Shown here one piece after another: positions 32,675 through 43,021 of a stretch of 64,000 nt of DNA. Source of the stretch: Gari tellinella (lineage: Eukaryota; Mollusca; Bivalvia; Cardiida; Psammobiidae); NCBI GenBank assembly GCA_922989275.2, contig OV277869.1:19726189-19790188 (forward strand), in the 5' to 3' direction. Position 1 is the first letter of the stretch, and every line of letters starts with the position of its first letter. The position numbers were made by a program, and so were the translations under genes. The notes below the pieces were generated by a model, which ran no database searches, had not been told where the DNA came from, and saw only the letters and a list, made by a program, of their open reading frames with translations.

Positions 32675-33190
32675 ACAAACACACACACACACACATACTG
32701 GTTTTACTATCCGACAGAGGTACACGTTTCACACCCTCATACCGAGGTGTACGCTTTATAAGCCAAAACGCTTAAGGCAAATATGACAAAAGGTTTTCAG
32801 GACAGTCACAGTTTCAAATGATGTGAAGAAAATATTGAATTTATAAAGAATTACCGATCAACACTAGACCGACAAAACGAGGTAGGTAATGGGCAAAAAC
32901 TCTGTTTCAAACCGAGGTAAAAAACACACACACACACATCACCTACAAAACGAGGTACACTCACACATCACCTACACATATCGTTATCGACTGTGTGCAA
33001 ACACACACCGACACACAAACAGGTAGTAGAAAAGCAAACCGAGGTACTCGAGATATTTTGTGTGCGTTTGTATCTTGAACTGAGCATGCTAAATGCGAGG
33101 TATACTACCGAGGTATTAGTAAAAACTACCTCGCTTGTTGGAGGTATCTCGGTTCGTTGCTGTGTACTCCTATGACGTACCTCGCTTTGA
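32675..33190. repeat. Cluster of CGAGGTA heptamers among (CA)n runs
   Basis: CGAGGTA or close variants occur near 32742, 32878, 32921, 32949, 33040, 33096, 33109 and, reversed (TACCTCG), near 33127 and 33176. CACACA runs lie between them. Spacing is irregular, so it is not a simple tandem array. Confidence 0.55.
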
Positions 33191-33525
33191 TAGTGTCACC
33201 AACGCACCCACACACACTCGTGTGCCAATATATAACATAGAACATATTCGACATAGAAAATACAGTAAGACAAACGAACTATGGCAATGGAGAAAGCTGA
33301 TTGGCTGAAATAGTACATGGGTTACTATTCGTTTATACCAAGTACAATGCTTTTAAACTGGAACATTTCAGAACACATACTTTTGGAAATATCGAAAGTA
33401 CCACTTGTATAATAACGTTCAGTGTTTATACGAAACTGATTTGAATCCTAACCAACGAGTAAGTTGCAGGTTATCTACGCGGTATGCTTCACAAACAGAT
33501 TCACTATAAAGAATTGACCAACAGT

Positions 33526-33643
33526 GTCTACTGCTATATTACGTTAAACACTACGGTTCTCGTCCGAACACCGAAGTTAAGCAACGTGGAGCCCGGTCAG
33601 TACTTGGATGGGTGACCGCTTGGTAATACCGGGCGCCTCAGGC
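33526..33643 (+). rRNA. 5S rRNA gene or recent pseudogene
   Basis: The span is 118 nt and contains the strongly conserved 5S blocks GGTTCTCGTCCGAACACC, GAAGTTAAGCAACGTGG, GTACTTGGATGGGTGACCGC and GGTAATACCGGG, ending GCCTCAGGC with a T run (GGCTTTTTCC) as pol III stop. The internal control region (box A, IE and C) is present. Helix I pairs only in part between GTCTACTGC and GCCTCAGGC, so it may be a variant or a copy starting to decay. In many bivalves 5S genes lie in tandem; here it is single. Confidence 0.8.
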
Positions 33644-33728
33644 TTTTTCCTATTTGGCTTTTTTTTTTTTGCTGATTTTTGTTGTTTTTTAAATGAGTTT
33701 TGTCTTTATATTGGACTTTTTTTGCAGT

Positions 33729-34039
33729 TTTAACACATTCAACCCTAGAGACGAGAATACTCGTCATTTACAAACCGGGTACCTGAGAATATTACAATTG
33801 TACTAAGCCGGGCGATGGTTGCTGGCAGGTTTCCGTAGTCAGTAACTTGGCGTCTCATATGGATCCAAACTATATAAACGTCAATGATATGGTATGGTTG
33901 TTTGACCAATTGATCCCTGATAACGTGTTCACTCGTCATTTTCCGTTATCAAGCCATATGCACCGTTTACATTTGAAACGTGTGCACTACACTGTTTGTA
34001 AATGACGAGTTAACTCGTCGCTAGGGTTGAATGTGTTAA
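33729..34039. mobile_element. Complete TTAA-bounded element, TTAACACATTCAACCC family
   Basis: TTAACACATTCAACCCTAGA then GACGAGAATACTCGTCATTT faces the inverted set AAATGACGAGTTAACTCGTC, GCTAGGGTTGAATGTGTTAA. The interior has a badly worn core palindrome (GGCGTCTCATATGGATCC). It lies between the 5S gene and the inverted 5S relic. Confidence 0.8.
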
Positions 34040-34094
34040 ACTGGAAAATGTCCAATCTAAAAACAATTAAAAAAGACAGAAATATAGTAAAATT

Positions 34095-34150
34095 TCTACG
34101 GCACTCGTTATTCCTAGGAGGTCACCTATCCAAGTACTAACTGGTCTCGA
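34095..34150 (-). pseudogene. 5S rRNA relic, 3' half, inverted
   Basis: On the minus strand CAGTTAGTACTTGGATAGGT, GACCTCCTAGGAATAAC and GTGCCGTAG match the 3' half of 5S rRNA including box C. The 5' half is missing, cut at the junction with a CAGTGCTCCCTC element. It is not a copy of the nearby gene, since several bases match canonical 5S better than the gene does. Confidence 0.75.
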
Positions 34151-34154
34151 GTAA

Positions 34155-34367
34155 TAGTTACATAATGATAATTTTGACAGAAAAAGCTTAATGATGAGTG
34201 GCAAACCGCTTGAATCCAGATCAGACGCCGCGTTACGCGGAGTCTGATCTGGATTCAAGCTGTTTGCAAATGTTTACCCATTTCCCTCCCTATAACGACT
34301 CCCTCCGAACAACGCACTCAAGGTTTGTCTCCCATTGGGTGTCGTTGTAGAGAGGGAGCACTGTACA
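34155..34367. mobile_element. CAGTGCTCCCTC element, right half
   Basis: AATTTTGACAGAAAAAGC, GATGAGTGGCAAACCGC, core palindrome 34196-34272 (GAATCCAGATCAGACGCCGC), CCCTCCCTATAACGACTCC and GAGAGGGAGCACTGTAC. The left end has been replaced by the 5S relic. Confidence 0.75.
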
Positions 34368-34524
34368 TAAAAACTAAGTTATTCTTATGTTTAAAGAGGC
34401 TCGCAACCAGATTTAGCATTAAAAATAGTAATTTGTAAATATAATGTATGTCAAATGCTTATATAAATGGGTAAGAATTAGTTTAGGATAAGAAATTATG
34501 TTTAAAAACATGCATTTCAATAAA

Positions 34525-34580
34525 AAAAATTGCGCTCTGGTGAGATTCAAACCCGGTACCCGGCATGCAGGACAAACAAG
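34525..34580 (-). repeat. tRNA-like 3' half fragment
   Basis: On the minus strand GGGTTTGAATCTCACCAG (B box and T arm) is followed by AGCGCAATTTTTTTTA, a pol III stop. No A box upstream: the minisatellite begins there. Probably the edge of a SINE. Confidence 0.35.
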
Positions 34581-34605
34581 CAAAAATCATGTGTACTGCA
34601 CCCCT

Positions 34606-37600
34606 CCTAGCGTCATTTCGAGTGTTCCTGGTCCCTCCCAGTGTCTTTCCGAGAGGTATGGCTCCTTCCCATCGTCTCTCCAAGGGTTCCAAAGCCCTCC
34701 CAACGTCTTTTCGAGTGTTTCTGAGCCCTCCCAGCGTCCATCCGAGAGTTCCTGATCCCTGCCAGTATCTTTCCGAGTGTACTGTACCCCTGCCAGCGAC
34801 CTTTCCGAGTGTTCCTGGGTCCTCCCAGTGTCTTTCCGAGTGGTATTGCTGCCTCCCATTGTCTCTCCGAGGCCTCCAAAGCCCTCCCAACGTCTTTTCG
34901 AGTGTTACTGAGCTCTCCCCACATCCTTCCGAGCGTTCCTGATCCCTCTCAGCGTCTGTCCGAGTGTTCATGACCCCTCCCAGCGTCCATTCGAGTGTTC
35001 CTGGGCCCTCCCAGTGTCTTTTCGAGAGGTATGGTTCCCTCCCGTTTTCTCTCCGAGGGCACCAAAGCCCTCCCAACGTCTTTTCGAGTGATTCAGAGCC
35101 CTCTCAGCGTGGTTCCGATCCCTCTAAGCGAGGTTCCGAGCCCTCTCAGCGTACTTTCGAGCGTTCCTGATCCCTCCCAGTGTCTTTCCGAGTGTACTGC
35201 ACCCCTCCCAGCGTCCTTTCGGGTGTTCATGGTCCCTCCCAGTGTCTTTGGGAGAGGTATGACTCCCTCCCATTGTCTCTCCGAGGGCTCCAAATCCCTC
35301 CCAACGTCTTTTCCGAGTGTTTCTGAGCCCTCCCAGGGTCCGTCCAAGCGTTCCTGGGCCCTCTAAGTGTTTATCCGAGTGGTATTGCTGCCTCCCATTG
35401 TCTCTCCGAGGCCTCCAAAGCCCGCCCAACGTCTTTTTGAGTGTTACTGCGCTCTCCCCACATCCTTCCGAGCGTTTCTGATCCCTCTCAGCGTCTGTCC
35501 GAGTGTTCATGACCCCTCCCAGCGTCCATTCGAGTGTTCCTGGGCTCTCCCAGTGTCTTTTCGAGAGGTATTGCTCCCTCCCATTTTCTCTCAGAGGGCT
35601 CCAAAGCCCTACCAACGTCTCAGCGTGGTTCCGATCCCTCTAAGCGAGGTTCCGAGCCCTTTCAGCGTACTACCGAGCGTTCCTGATCCCTCCCAGTGTC
35701 TTTCCGAGTGTACTGCACCCCTCCCAGCGTCCTTTCGGGTGTTCATGGTCCCTCCCAGTGTCTTTGGGAGAGGTATGACTCCCTCCCATTGTCTCTCCGA
35801 GGGCTCCAAATCACTCCCAACGTCTTTTCCGAGTGTTTCTGAGCCCTCCCAGCGTCCGTCCAAGCGTTCCTGGGCCCTCTAAGTGTTTTTCCGAGTGGTA
35901 TTGCTGCCTCCCATTGTCTCTCCGAGGCCTCCAAAGCCCGCCCAACGTCTTTTTGAGTGTTACTGCGCTCTCCCCACATCCTTCCGAGCGTTTCTGATCC
36001 CTCTCAGCGTCTGTCCGAGTGTTCATGACCCCTCCCAGCGTCCATTCGAGTGTTCCTGGGCTCTCCCAGTGTCTTTTCGAGAGGTATTGCTCCCTCCCAT
36101 TTTCTCTCCGAGGGCTCCAAAGCCCTACCAACGTCTTTTCGAGTGGTTCCGAGCCCTCTCATCGTGGTTCCGATCCCTCTAAGCGAGGTTCCGAGCCCTT
36201 TCAGCGTACTACCGAGCGTTCCTGATCCCTCCCAGTGTCTTTCCGAGTGTACTGCACCCCTCCCAGCGTCCTTTCGAGTGTTCATGGTCCCTCCCAGTGT
36301 CTTTCCGAGAGGTATGGCTCCCTCCCATTGTCTCTCCGAGGGCTCCAAATCCCTCCCAACGTCTTTCCGAGTGTTTCTGAGCCCTCCCAGCGTCCGTCCG
36401 AGCGTTCCTGGGCCATCCAAGTGTTTTTGCTAGTGGTATGGCTCCCTCCCATTGTCTCTCCGAGGCCTCCAAAGCACTCCCAACGTCTTTTCGAGTGTTA
36501 CTGAGCCCTCCCCGCGTCCTTCCGAGCGTTCCTGATCCCTCTCAGCGTCTGTCCGAGTGTTCCTGGGCCCTCCCAGTGTCTTTCCGAGAGGTATGGCTCC
36601 CTACCATTGTCTCTCCGAGTGTTTCTGAGCCCTCCCAGCGTCCTTCCGATGGTTCCTGGTTCATCCCTGTGTCTTTCCGAGTGTACAGCTCCCCTCCCAG
36701 CGTCCTTTCGAGTGTTCTTGGTCCCTCCCAGTGTCTTTCCGAGTGGTATGGCTCTCTCCCATTGTCTCTCCGAGGCATCCAAAGCCCTCCCAACGTCTTT
36801 TCGAGTGTTACTGAACTCTCCCCGCATCCTTCCGAGCGTTCCTGGTCCCTCTCAGCGTCTGTCCGAGTGTTCGTGACCCCTCCAAGCGTCCTTTCGAGTG
36901 ATCCTGTGCCCTCCCAGTGTCTTTCCGGGAGGTATGGCTCCCTCCCATTGTCTCTCCGAGGGCTCCAAAGCCCTCCCAACCTCTTTTCCAGTGTTTCTAT
37001 CCCTCCCAGCGTCTGTCCGAGTGTTCCTGGGCCCTCCCAGTGTCTTTCCGAGAGGTATGGCTCCCTACCATTGTCTCTCCGAGTGTTTCTGAGCCCTCCC
37101 AGCGTCCTTCCGAGCGTTCCTGGTCCATCCCAGTGTCTTTCCGAGTGTACTGCTCCCCTCCCAGCGTCCTTTCGAGTGTTCTTGGTCCCTCCCAGTGTCT
37201 TTCCGAGTGGTATGGCTCCCTCCCATTGTCTCTCCGAGGCATCCAAAGCCCTCCCAATGTCTTTTCGAGTGTTACTGAGCTCTCCCCGCATCCTTCCGAG
37301 CGTTCCTGATCCCCCTCAGCGTCTGTCCGAGTGTTCGTGACCCCTCCAAGCGTCCTTTCGAGCGTTCCTGGGCCCTCCCAGTGTCTTTCCGGGAGGTATG
37401 GCTCCCTCCCATTGTCTCTCCGAGGGCTCCAAAGCCCTCCCAACGTCTTTTCCAGTGTTTCTGATCCCTCCCAGCGTCTGTCCGAGTGTTCCTGGGCCCT
37501 CCCAGTGTCTTTCCGAGAGGTATGGCTCCATACCATTGTCTCTCTGAGTGTTTCTGAGCCCTCCCAGCGTCCTTCCGAGCGTTCCTGGTCCATCCCAGTG

Positions 37601-38215
37601 TCTTTCCGTGTGTACTGTTCCCCTCCCAGCGTCCTTTCGAGTGTTCTTGGTCCCTCCCAGTGTCTTTCCGAGTGGTATGGCTCCCTCCCATTGTCTCTCC
37701 GAGGCATCAAAAGCCCTCCCAACGTCTTTTCGAGTGTTACTGGGCTCTCCCCGCATCCGTCCGAGCGTTCCTGATCCCTCTCAGCGTCTGTCCGAGTGTT
37801 CTTGACCCCTCCAAGCGTCCTTTCGAGTGTTCCTGGGCCCTCCCAGTGTCTTTCCGGGAGGTATAGCTCCCTCCCATTGTCTCTCCGAGGGCTCCAAAGC
37901 CCTCCCAACGTATTTTCCAGTGTTTCTGATCCCTCCCAGCGTCCATCCGAGCGTTCATTGGCCCTCCCAGTGTCTTTCCGAGAGGTATGGCTCCCTCCCA
38001 TTGTCTCTCCGAGGGCTCCATATCCCTCCCAACGTCTTTTCCGAGTGTTTCTGAGCCCTCCCAGCGTCCTTCCGAGCGTTCCTGATCCCTCCCAGTGTCT
38101 TTCCGGGTGTTCTGCATCCCTCCCCGCGTCCTTCCGAGTGTTTATGTGCCCTCCTATATGTCTTTCCGAGTGCTATTGCTCCCTCCCATTGTCTCTCTGA
38201 GAGCTCCAAAGTTTG
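34606..38215. repeat. 31-bp minisatellite with ~465-bp higher-order units
   Basis: About 115 monomers of the type CTCCCAGTGTCTTTCCGAGA plus GGTATGGCTCC follow one another; 21-bp short monomers occur near 35110, 35630 and 36160. The GTACTGC-bearing monomer recurs at 36249, 36683, 37147, 37612 and (as GTTCTGC) 38109, i.e. 14, 15, 15 and 16 monomers apart. The plus strand is strikingly C/T-rich. Because 31 is not a multiple of three, each strand's frames cycle; none of the monomer's phases contains a common stop, so long open frames (up to 334 codons) appear on both strands without being genes. Confidence 0.95.
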
Positions 38216-38344
38216 TTACAGACACCTCACAAATGACAATTTGTATGCGTATATTTATTTATATGTATATATAAAATTATATAGAAAGAGATTGATGTTG
38301 AGAGAAAAAAGAAAGATAAACTATTCCAAAGCCGTCTCACACAC

Positions 38345-38400
38345 AGACAAACGCACACACACACACAACGCACACACACACACGCAATCCCACACACCAA
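38345..38400. repeat. (CA)n microsatellite
   Basis: Interrupted ACACAC tract with CGCACAC and CCACACACC, just after the minisatellite. Confidence 0.85.
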
Positions 38401-38793
38401 ACAGAAAACAATACGCAAGACAAACATAAAGCAAAGTGAACATAGGAGCCCGCCTTGGTACGGTCAGCAGCAATCAATAATTAATTATAAATTAACCATT
38501 AACAACCACTAGGGGGTTTAACCTGGGTTTAGGGGCGCCCAACCTCACACTTATCTCCTATATTCACCTATAAAGACGAACAGTGTACATAAAATATAAA
38601 CCCTGTTCCACAACTTACAATCAAAAAGACCGCCAGCACAGTAAGTAAATACATGTAAAACATCTAACAAAATTCTATGACAAGATTATTAGTAACACGG
38701 GAAAGAATTAAACATTCAAGCCACTTTGGCAGTGAAAGAGTAATGACGGAGTCTCAAGGTTGGTTTTAACCGCTTTTGTCTCGTTTAATACAG

Positions 38794-38915
38794 ATTGAAG
38801 TCCCTTGAAACCCTCCAGCAAATACCGTTGCATGCTACAGAATTTAAAACATCAAAAAATGAGTCAAATTCACGGAAAACACCAATGTTCGTCGAAGACG
38901 AAAAGCTCCATAAAG
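38794..38915 (+). CDS. C1GALT1-like gene 2, stem-region exon
   Basis: The acceptor TTTGTCTCGTTTAATACAG ends at 38793 and the donor AAAG|GTAAGG starts at 38916. After one base it reads KSLETLQQIPLHATEFK, SKNESNSRKTPMFVEDE and ends KLHK plus a single G. That phase-1 end joins the next exon's leading AT to make an Asp codon and gives HKDDHSVADKLYQKV, which is how the stem runs into the catalytic domain in this family. The stem sequence itself is low in conserved residues, as usual. Phase agreement across the 908-bp intron is the main support. Confidence 0.65.
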
Positions 38916-38967
38916 GTAAGGACAAATATTGTAAGTCAGGTTCTAAAATTTTCATATTTTTTTCCCC

Positions 38968-39031
38968 ATCTTATCATGTCTTGTGACATCTCTTAGGAAT
39001 CGTCCTTTCAAGAGATGTCACAAGACAGGAT
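38968..39031. repeat. Hairpin in the gene 2 intron
   Basis: CATGTCTTGTGACATCTCTT faces AAGAGATGTCACAAGACAGG around a 15-base loop, with CCATCTTA/TTAGATGG extending the stem. A smaller one (TTACGACAATATTTTGTCGTA) lies at about 39075-39097. Confidence 0.75.
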
Positions 39032-39823
39032 TAGATGGAGAAATAAGAAATTAGATGTATGTTAAATTTTTGACTTACGACAATATTTTGTCGTACGACG
39101 TTTCGGAAGACGGGCCGAAGATTATTAAAACTGCTGATTTCTTAATGCTTGCGCACAAGCCATATACTCATTTCATTTAGTGATACCGTTGCAAGTTTTG
39201 CAACGTTTCGGGCATGAATCGTATTGCAGATAACCGGGATTATTTGTTTAGTGCACGAATAATGTTAGGTCGTCCCCAACGTTAACCATCCAGCTGAGAC
39301 CAAAGTTCAAAATTTTAAAAATAGGAACGCGACTTGAACAGTTGAAATTGTGCAAGGCGGTCAAACAAACAACATACACTTTATTAAACTTGTGCTTTTT
39401 TAAATCATCAAAAAAGTAAAGCAGAGGCCTTCCTATGATACGTTCTGTAATGATCTTCTTATTATTATTCTAAATAAAAGATTTATTTGTCTCTAATTGT
39501 CTCGATAGTTTAATGAGTTACCGCGGTGCAAAGGATTGGGTGTACATTGGCATGTTTATTTCGCTAATCGGTCTTCAACTTGAATGGGGGTTGGGTTAAT
39601 TTTAAGACGAAGAGTGCAGTACATGTATAGAAAGCTCAATGGATCTCTGACGTCATTGAGAGTGAAAGGGTTAAGAAAGGATTGAAGCTATTAGCCTAAT
39701 ACAGTACAATGTCATCAAGAAAGCAAACAGTTAAGATATTGATCATACACGGATTTTCGTGAAGTCTGACCTTGACCCAAACTTTTTACAAATGCAACTG
39801 TTGTAACATAAATTTTCCTACAG

Positions 39824-39997
39824 ATGACCATTCCGTGGCGGACAAGCTGTACCAGAAGGTCCGTGTGTTATGCTGGGTTATGACACAACCTGCCAATCTC
39901 CAGTCTCGAGCTCGACACATCAAGAACACCTGGGGAAGGCGATGTCACAAACTTCTCTTCTTTAGCTCCGTGGCAATCAAAACGTTGCCAACCATAG
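39824..39997 (+). CDS. C1GALT1-like gene 2, first catalytic exon
   Basis: The acceptor ATTTTCCTACAG ends at 39823 and the donor ATAG|GTAAAT starts at 39998. It codes DHSVADKLYQKVRVLCWVMT, then RARHIKNTWGRRCHKLLFFS and ends TLPTIG. The VRxLCWxMT, NTWxxRC and PTIG blocks match gene 1 (26777-27435) residue for residue, but the exon stops at PTIG where gene 1 reads on. The intron after it runs straight into the left arm of the 13-kb palindrome, and no exon with the DDD motif follows within the window. Gene 2 is therefore either very long or broken by that rearrangement. The enzyme class is Golgi GT31, galactose onto GalNAc-Ser/Thr. Confidence 0.85.
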
Positions 39998-40376
39998 GTA
40001 AATATTCTGAATACAGGGGCATAGGTTCCAGGCCCGTAGCCACGCTGAGGCACACCGAGGCACTTGCCTCGGTGAAATTTTGAAAAGTGACCAAAAATAA
40101 AATGAAGAAATTTTCGAAAATTTAGTTAAAAATCTATTAAAAAATGTATTTTAAATCCCTCAGAGTTTAATCGTAGGACCGACACCCTAATAATACACAA
40201 CCGTTCATTATAGGAAATACGTTTTATAAAATATCGATAAATCAAATGAAAATAAATTATTTATAGATTCTACTTTAGAATAAAATGATCAAGTAAATAG
40301 TGAGGTACATTGTATAAAAATCAAGCATTAATCTGGATTAAAAAGCTTGGTAAGAGTTAAGACTGTAAAAATGTAC

Positions 40377-40919
40377 CTTTATTTATGCTTTTCGGTGGAA
40401 TACCGGAAAATAGCAGTGGATTATCACTTGGTAATACACTGCAGTGGATTATCACCAATCGCCGTTTTCCCCGTAGGGCTCTCCAAAAATCGTAGTCAAT
40501 CGTGTCTTATCGTTAAATTCCGGCAGTCCGATTTGTCGCGAACCACTCAACGAAGGCACACAAATCCAAAATCGGGAGCAACGACGTAATTCGGATGACG
40601 TCAAATCAATAAATAAGTGACGTCATCGTACGGGAAACTGTTTCGTTAATGTGTTCGAAGTAAACTTGGGGCTCAACGCGGGGTAAATCATGTACTTTCG
40701 CTTTCACAATTGTCGAACAATTTCGTTTAAAAAGTGGCTTAAAAGCATAAATAAATAGAATAATTGTATTTTTCAGTATAAGATCGAATTTAATCCATTT
40801 CGTGAACATCAGACTGTTATATTTTCACTCATAGCTTCGCCAATCGTGAAAATATAACGTCTGATGTTCACTCAATGGATTAAATTTCTATCTTATACTG
40901 AAAAAAAACAATTATCCTC
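40377..40919. mobile_element. Insertion present in only one palindrome arm
   Basis: The right arm runs directly from TGTCATGTCAC to AGGTACATTTTTAC (read in its own direction), whereas this arm has 543 extra bases between. The last part, 40760-40917, is a hairpin with ~70-bp arms: TTTTTCAGTATAAGATCG, CGTGAACATCAGACTG against their complements. No coding capacity. It postdates the duplication or was lost from the other arm. Confidence 0.75.
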
Positions 40920-41110
40920 TATGTCATGTCACACATTACAAATAACGTGGCATTACGTAACCGAACAGAGAAGCCGCCCTTAGCATACCCTAAGTGTCCC
41001 AGTATGATTGACTGCTTGAACAAGCCGATAATGGATTATATATGAAATGCATGTTTGGGAACTCGATGCTGGATAGAAATATCGGAAAAAGACGTGATGA
41101 AAAATCAGCC

Positions 41111-41182
41111 GCCGCGGCCTGGAATCGAACCACAGGTCTCTGGATTGCCGGTCCAACATGCTAACCACTATACCTCAGCGGC
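41111..41182 (-). tRNA. tRNA-like gene in the left palindrome arm
   Basis: 72 nt on the minus strand: acceptor GCCGCTG pairs 6 of 7 with CCGCGGC; D arm GTATAGTGGTTAGCAT; anticodon stem TTGGA/TCCAG; B box GGTTCGATTCC. The loop CCGGCAA would give anticodon GGC (Ala), but base 33 is C instead of the invariant U. It is either a relic or a tRNA-derived repeat head. Copy at 52632-52703. Confidence 0.5.
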
Positions 41183-41316
41183 CAGCTGATTCCTCATGAC
41201 ATTAATGACGCTGCGTTGGGTATATAGCGTTTATATCAATAAACATACTGCACCTGGTTTGGTTGGTAACTAATTATGGATTAGGTCACCAGTAATGATG
41301 ACCATTGCAAACAGTT

Positions 41317-41513
41317 TTAACCCATTACCCCATAACCTGTTTCTAGTTTTGAAAATATGTTACTACTTTCAGCCTGCTTTAAGCTACCATCTGCTGGAGT
41401 ACAGAAAATATTTCTTATAGAACACATTCATAACTGTATAAATTGAGCCTATTTTCTTCAGTGGAGGGATAAATGAAAGGCATAAAAAGGCTTTTTATGG
41501 GGTAATGGGTTAA
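41317..41513. mobile_element. TTAA-bounded element within the left arm
   Basis: TTAACCCATTACCCCATAAC to TATGGGGTAATGGGTTAA; interior TTTCTAGTTTTGAAAATATG and TTTCAGCCTGCTTTAAGC. The same insertion sits in the right arm (52301-52497), so it predates the duplication. Confidence 0.8.
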
Positions 41514-41654
41514 TCAAGATCAGGCTGCAAAAATGCTGGATTCATAGAGTCTGTCTCTTGAATAAAATAATAGGGAGAGAGATAGAAAAGACAAAAAGAG
41601 AAACATACACAGAATGACAAGAGAAAGCTATACAGAGACAGTGCAGTGACAGAG

Positions 41655-41765
41655 AGCCAGAGAGAGAGAGAGAGAGAATTAAAGCGAGAGACATAGACAA
41701 ACACAAATCCAGATACATGTACATTTGTATATATATGGAGAGAGAGACAGAGAAAGTAATGCAAA

Positions 41766-41810
<45 letters not shown>

Positions 41811-41850
41811 GAGAAAGAGAGATATACAGAGAGACACACACAGAGACACA
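41655..41850. repeat. (GA)n / (GACA)n compound microsatellite
   Basis: Long GAGAGA runs with about nine GACA units at 41777-41812. The mirror copy at 51968-52160 has about four. The minus-strand open frame through it (LSVCLSVC) is an artefact. Confidence 0.9.
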
Positions 41851-42530
41851 TGACAGAGAGGAACGAGAGAGAGATTCCTAAGCTGTTACATCTAATTACC
41901 CATATACCATACGCGACACAAAATCCAACCACGAATCCAAACAATGTTAGCTGCACATGACTCCAGAGTGTCTTTTTGCCACCACCGTAACGTTCTACTC
42001 GTGTCATGGTTATACTAAAGTTAAGCGTTCTTTAGCATCCGTGTCGTAAGCCAAAATGATTTATACACACATATCGACCGACTTTAAACATCGGGTTTAT
42101 ACTACCTTGGGTCTCTACCTACCTTATATAGTTACTTACTAGTTGTCATTTTATAGATCAGTGCGCATCGAACTGTGCGTCAGAGTCACATGACTAGCAA
42201 GACTGTAGGTAAAATTAACCCATAGCCCCATAGCCTTTTTCTGGTTTTGAAAAACAGGAGACAACTTAAAGCAGGTTGCCAGTAAAGCACCATGCTCCTT
42301 AAGATGCATTTTGCACCACACCACATAATTACATGTACATTTGCATTATGTTTCTACTTTTGAAATGGGGTGTCCAGATGTAGTAGGTTTAAAGTAAAGC
42401 AGAATGAGCCTGTTTTAAGCTACCATCTGCTAGGATATAGGACATGTCTGTTATGGTAATAATGATAGTAATTCATGTACTACTAATTATATTAATGATA
42501 ATAAAAGTAAGAAAAGTATTATTAATAGTA

Positions 42531-42700
42531 CAGTGGAGAAGACGTTATTCGTTCCAAATAAACGCGTTTACGCTAAAACATTTATTTCTATTACAAACTA
42601 TTTCGAGCTAGATCAGAGGCCGGGTATCGATGCATTATGTATAATGCCGAGTTATCCGGCGTCTGATCTAACTCAAAATGTTTGCCATTTAGATTAACTC
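42531..42700. mobile_element. CAGTGGAGAA element, left part
   Basis: CAGTGGAGAAGACGTTATTC, AAATAAACGCGTTTACGC, then a core palindrome with an enlarged loop (ATCGATGCATTATGTATAA). The right terminus is missing. Confidence 0.65.
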
Positions 42701-42794
42701 ATTATCCCCTGAAACTTCCAATGGACAATACCAGTTTACAATAAAGACGGATCCATCTTAGAATACTTAGGGTTGTTTTTTATAATATATTACA

Positions 42795-42875
42795 AAATGA
42801 CGAACAGTGAAGTCCCCGATACATGTAAGAGGGCTCCTGCAGGAGCCCTCTAATCAGTGACTTTACTGTTTGCAT
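42795..42875. repeat. GGGCTCCTGCAGGAGCCC palindrome
   Basis: ACGAACAGTGAAGTCCCCGA and ATCAGTGACTTTACTGTTTG flank an 18-bp perfect palindrome. It is the third-family variant of the cassette; relatives are at 22934, 24091 and 59270. Confidence 0.75.
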
Positions 42876-42980
42876 TAGACAAGTGTACTCTTTCGGTAGA
42901 GGACGCATATATATGTCACAAGGGCTCAATAAGTTAAAAGCAAAACCGTTGTCATTATCTACATTTAAGAGCAATAATAG

Positions 42981-43021
42981 AAATAATAATAATAATAATA
43001 ATTATTATTATTATTATTATT
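42981..43021. repeat. (AAT)n to (ATT)n palindromic microsatellite
   Basis: AATAATAATAATAAT turns directly into ATTATTATTATTATT, giving a self-complementary AT-only tract. Confidence 0.95.

Larger units (their letters stand above)
40052..41898 (+). repeat. Left arm of the 13-kb inverted duplication
   Basis: From CACTTGCCTCGGTGAAATTT to GTTACATCTAATTA the sequence reappears reversed at 51941-53214. The match covers unique text, a TTAA element (41317-41513), a tRNA-like gene and a GA/GACA microsatellite. This arm has an extra 40377-40919 and a longer (GACA)n run than the other. Confidence 0.92.

Noticed and set aside
34483..38209. Long open frames (up to 334 codons) on both strands in the 34.6-38.2 kb region
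   Set aside because: They are by-products of a stop-poor 31-bp tandem repeat. Both strands and several frames are open at once, and there are no splice sites, domains or start context.
41510..42007. Leu/Ser/Cys-repeat protein frame across the GA/GACA tract, and its mirror at 51928-52272
   Set aside because: It is translation of a microsatellite. Differences in repeat number between the two palindrome arms shift it freely.
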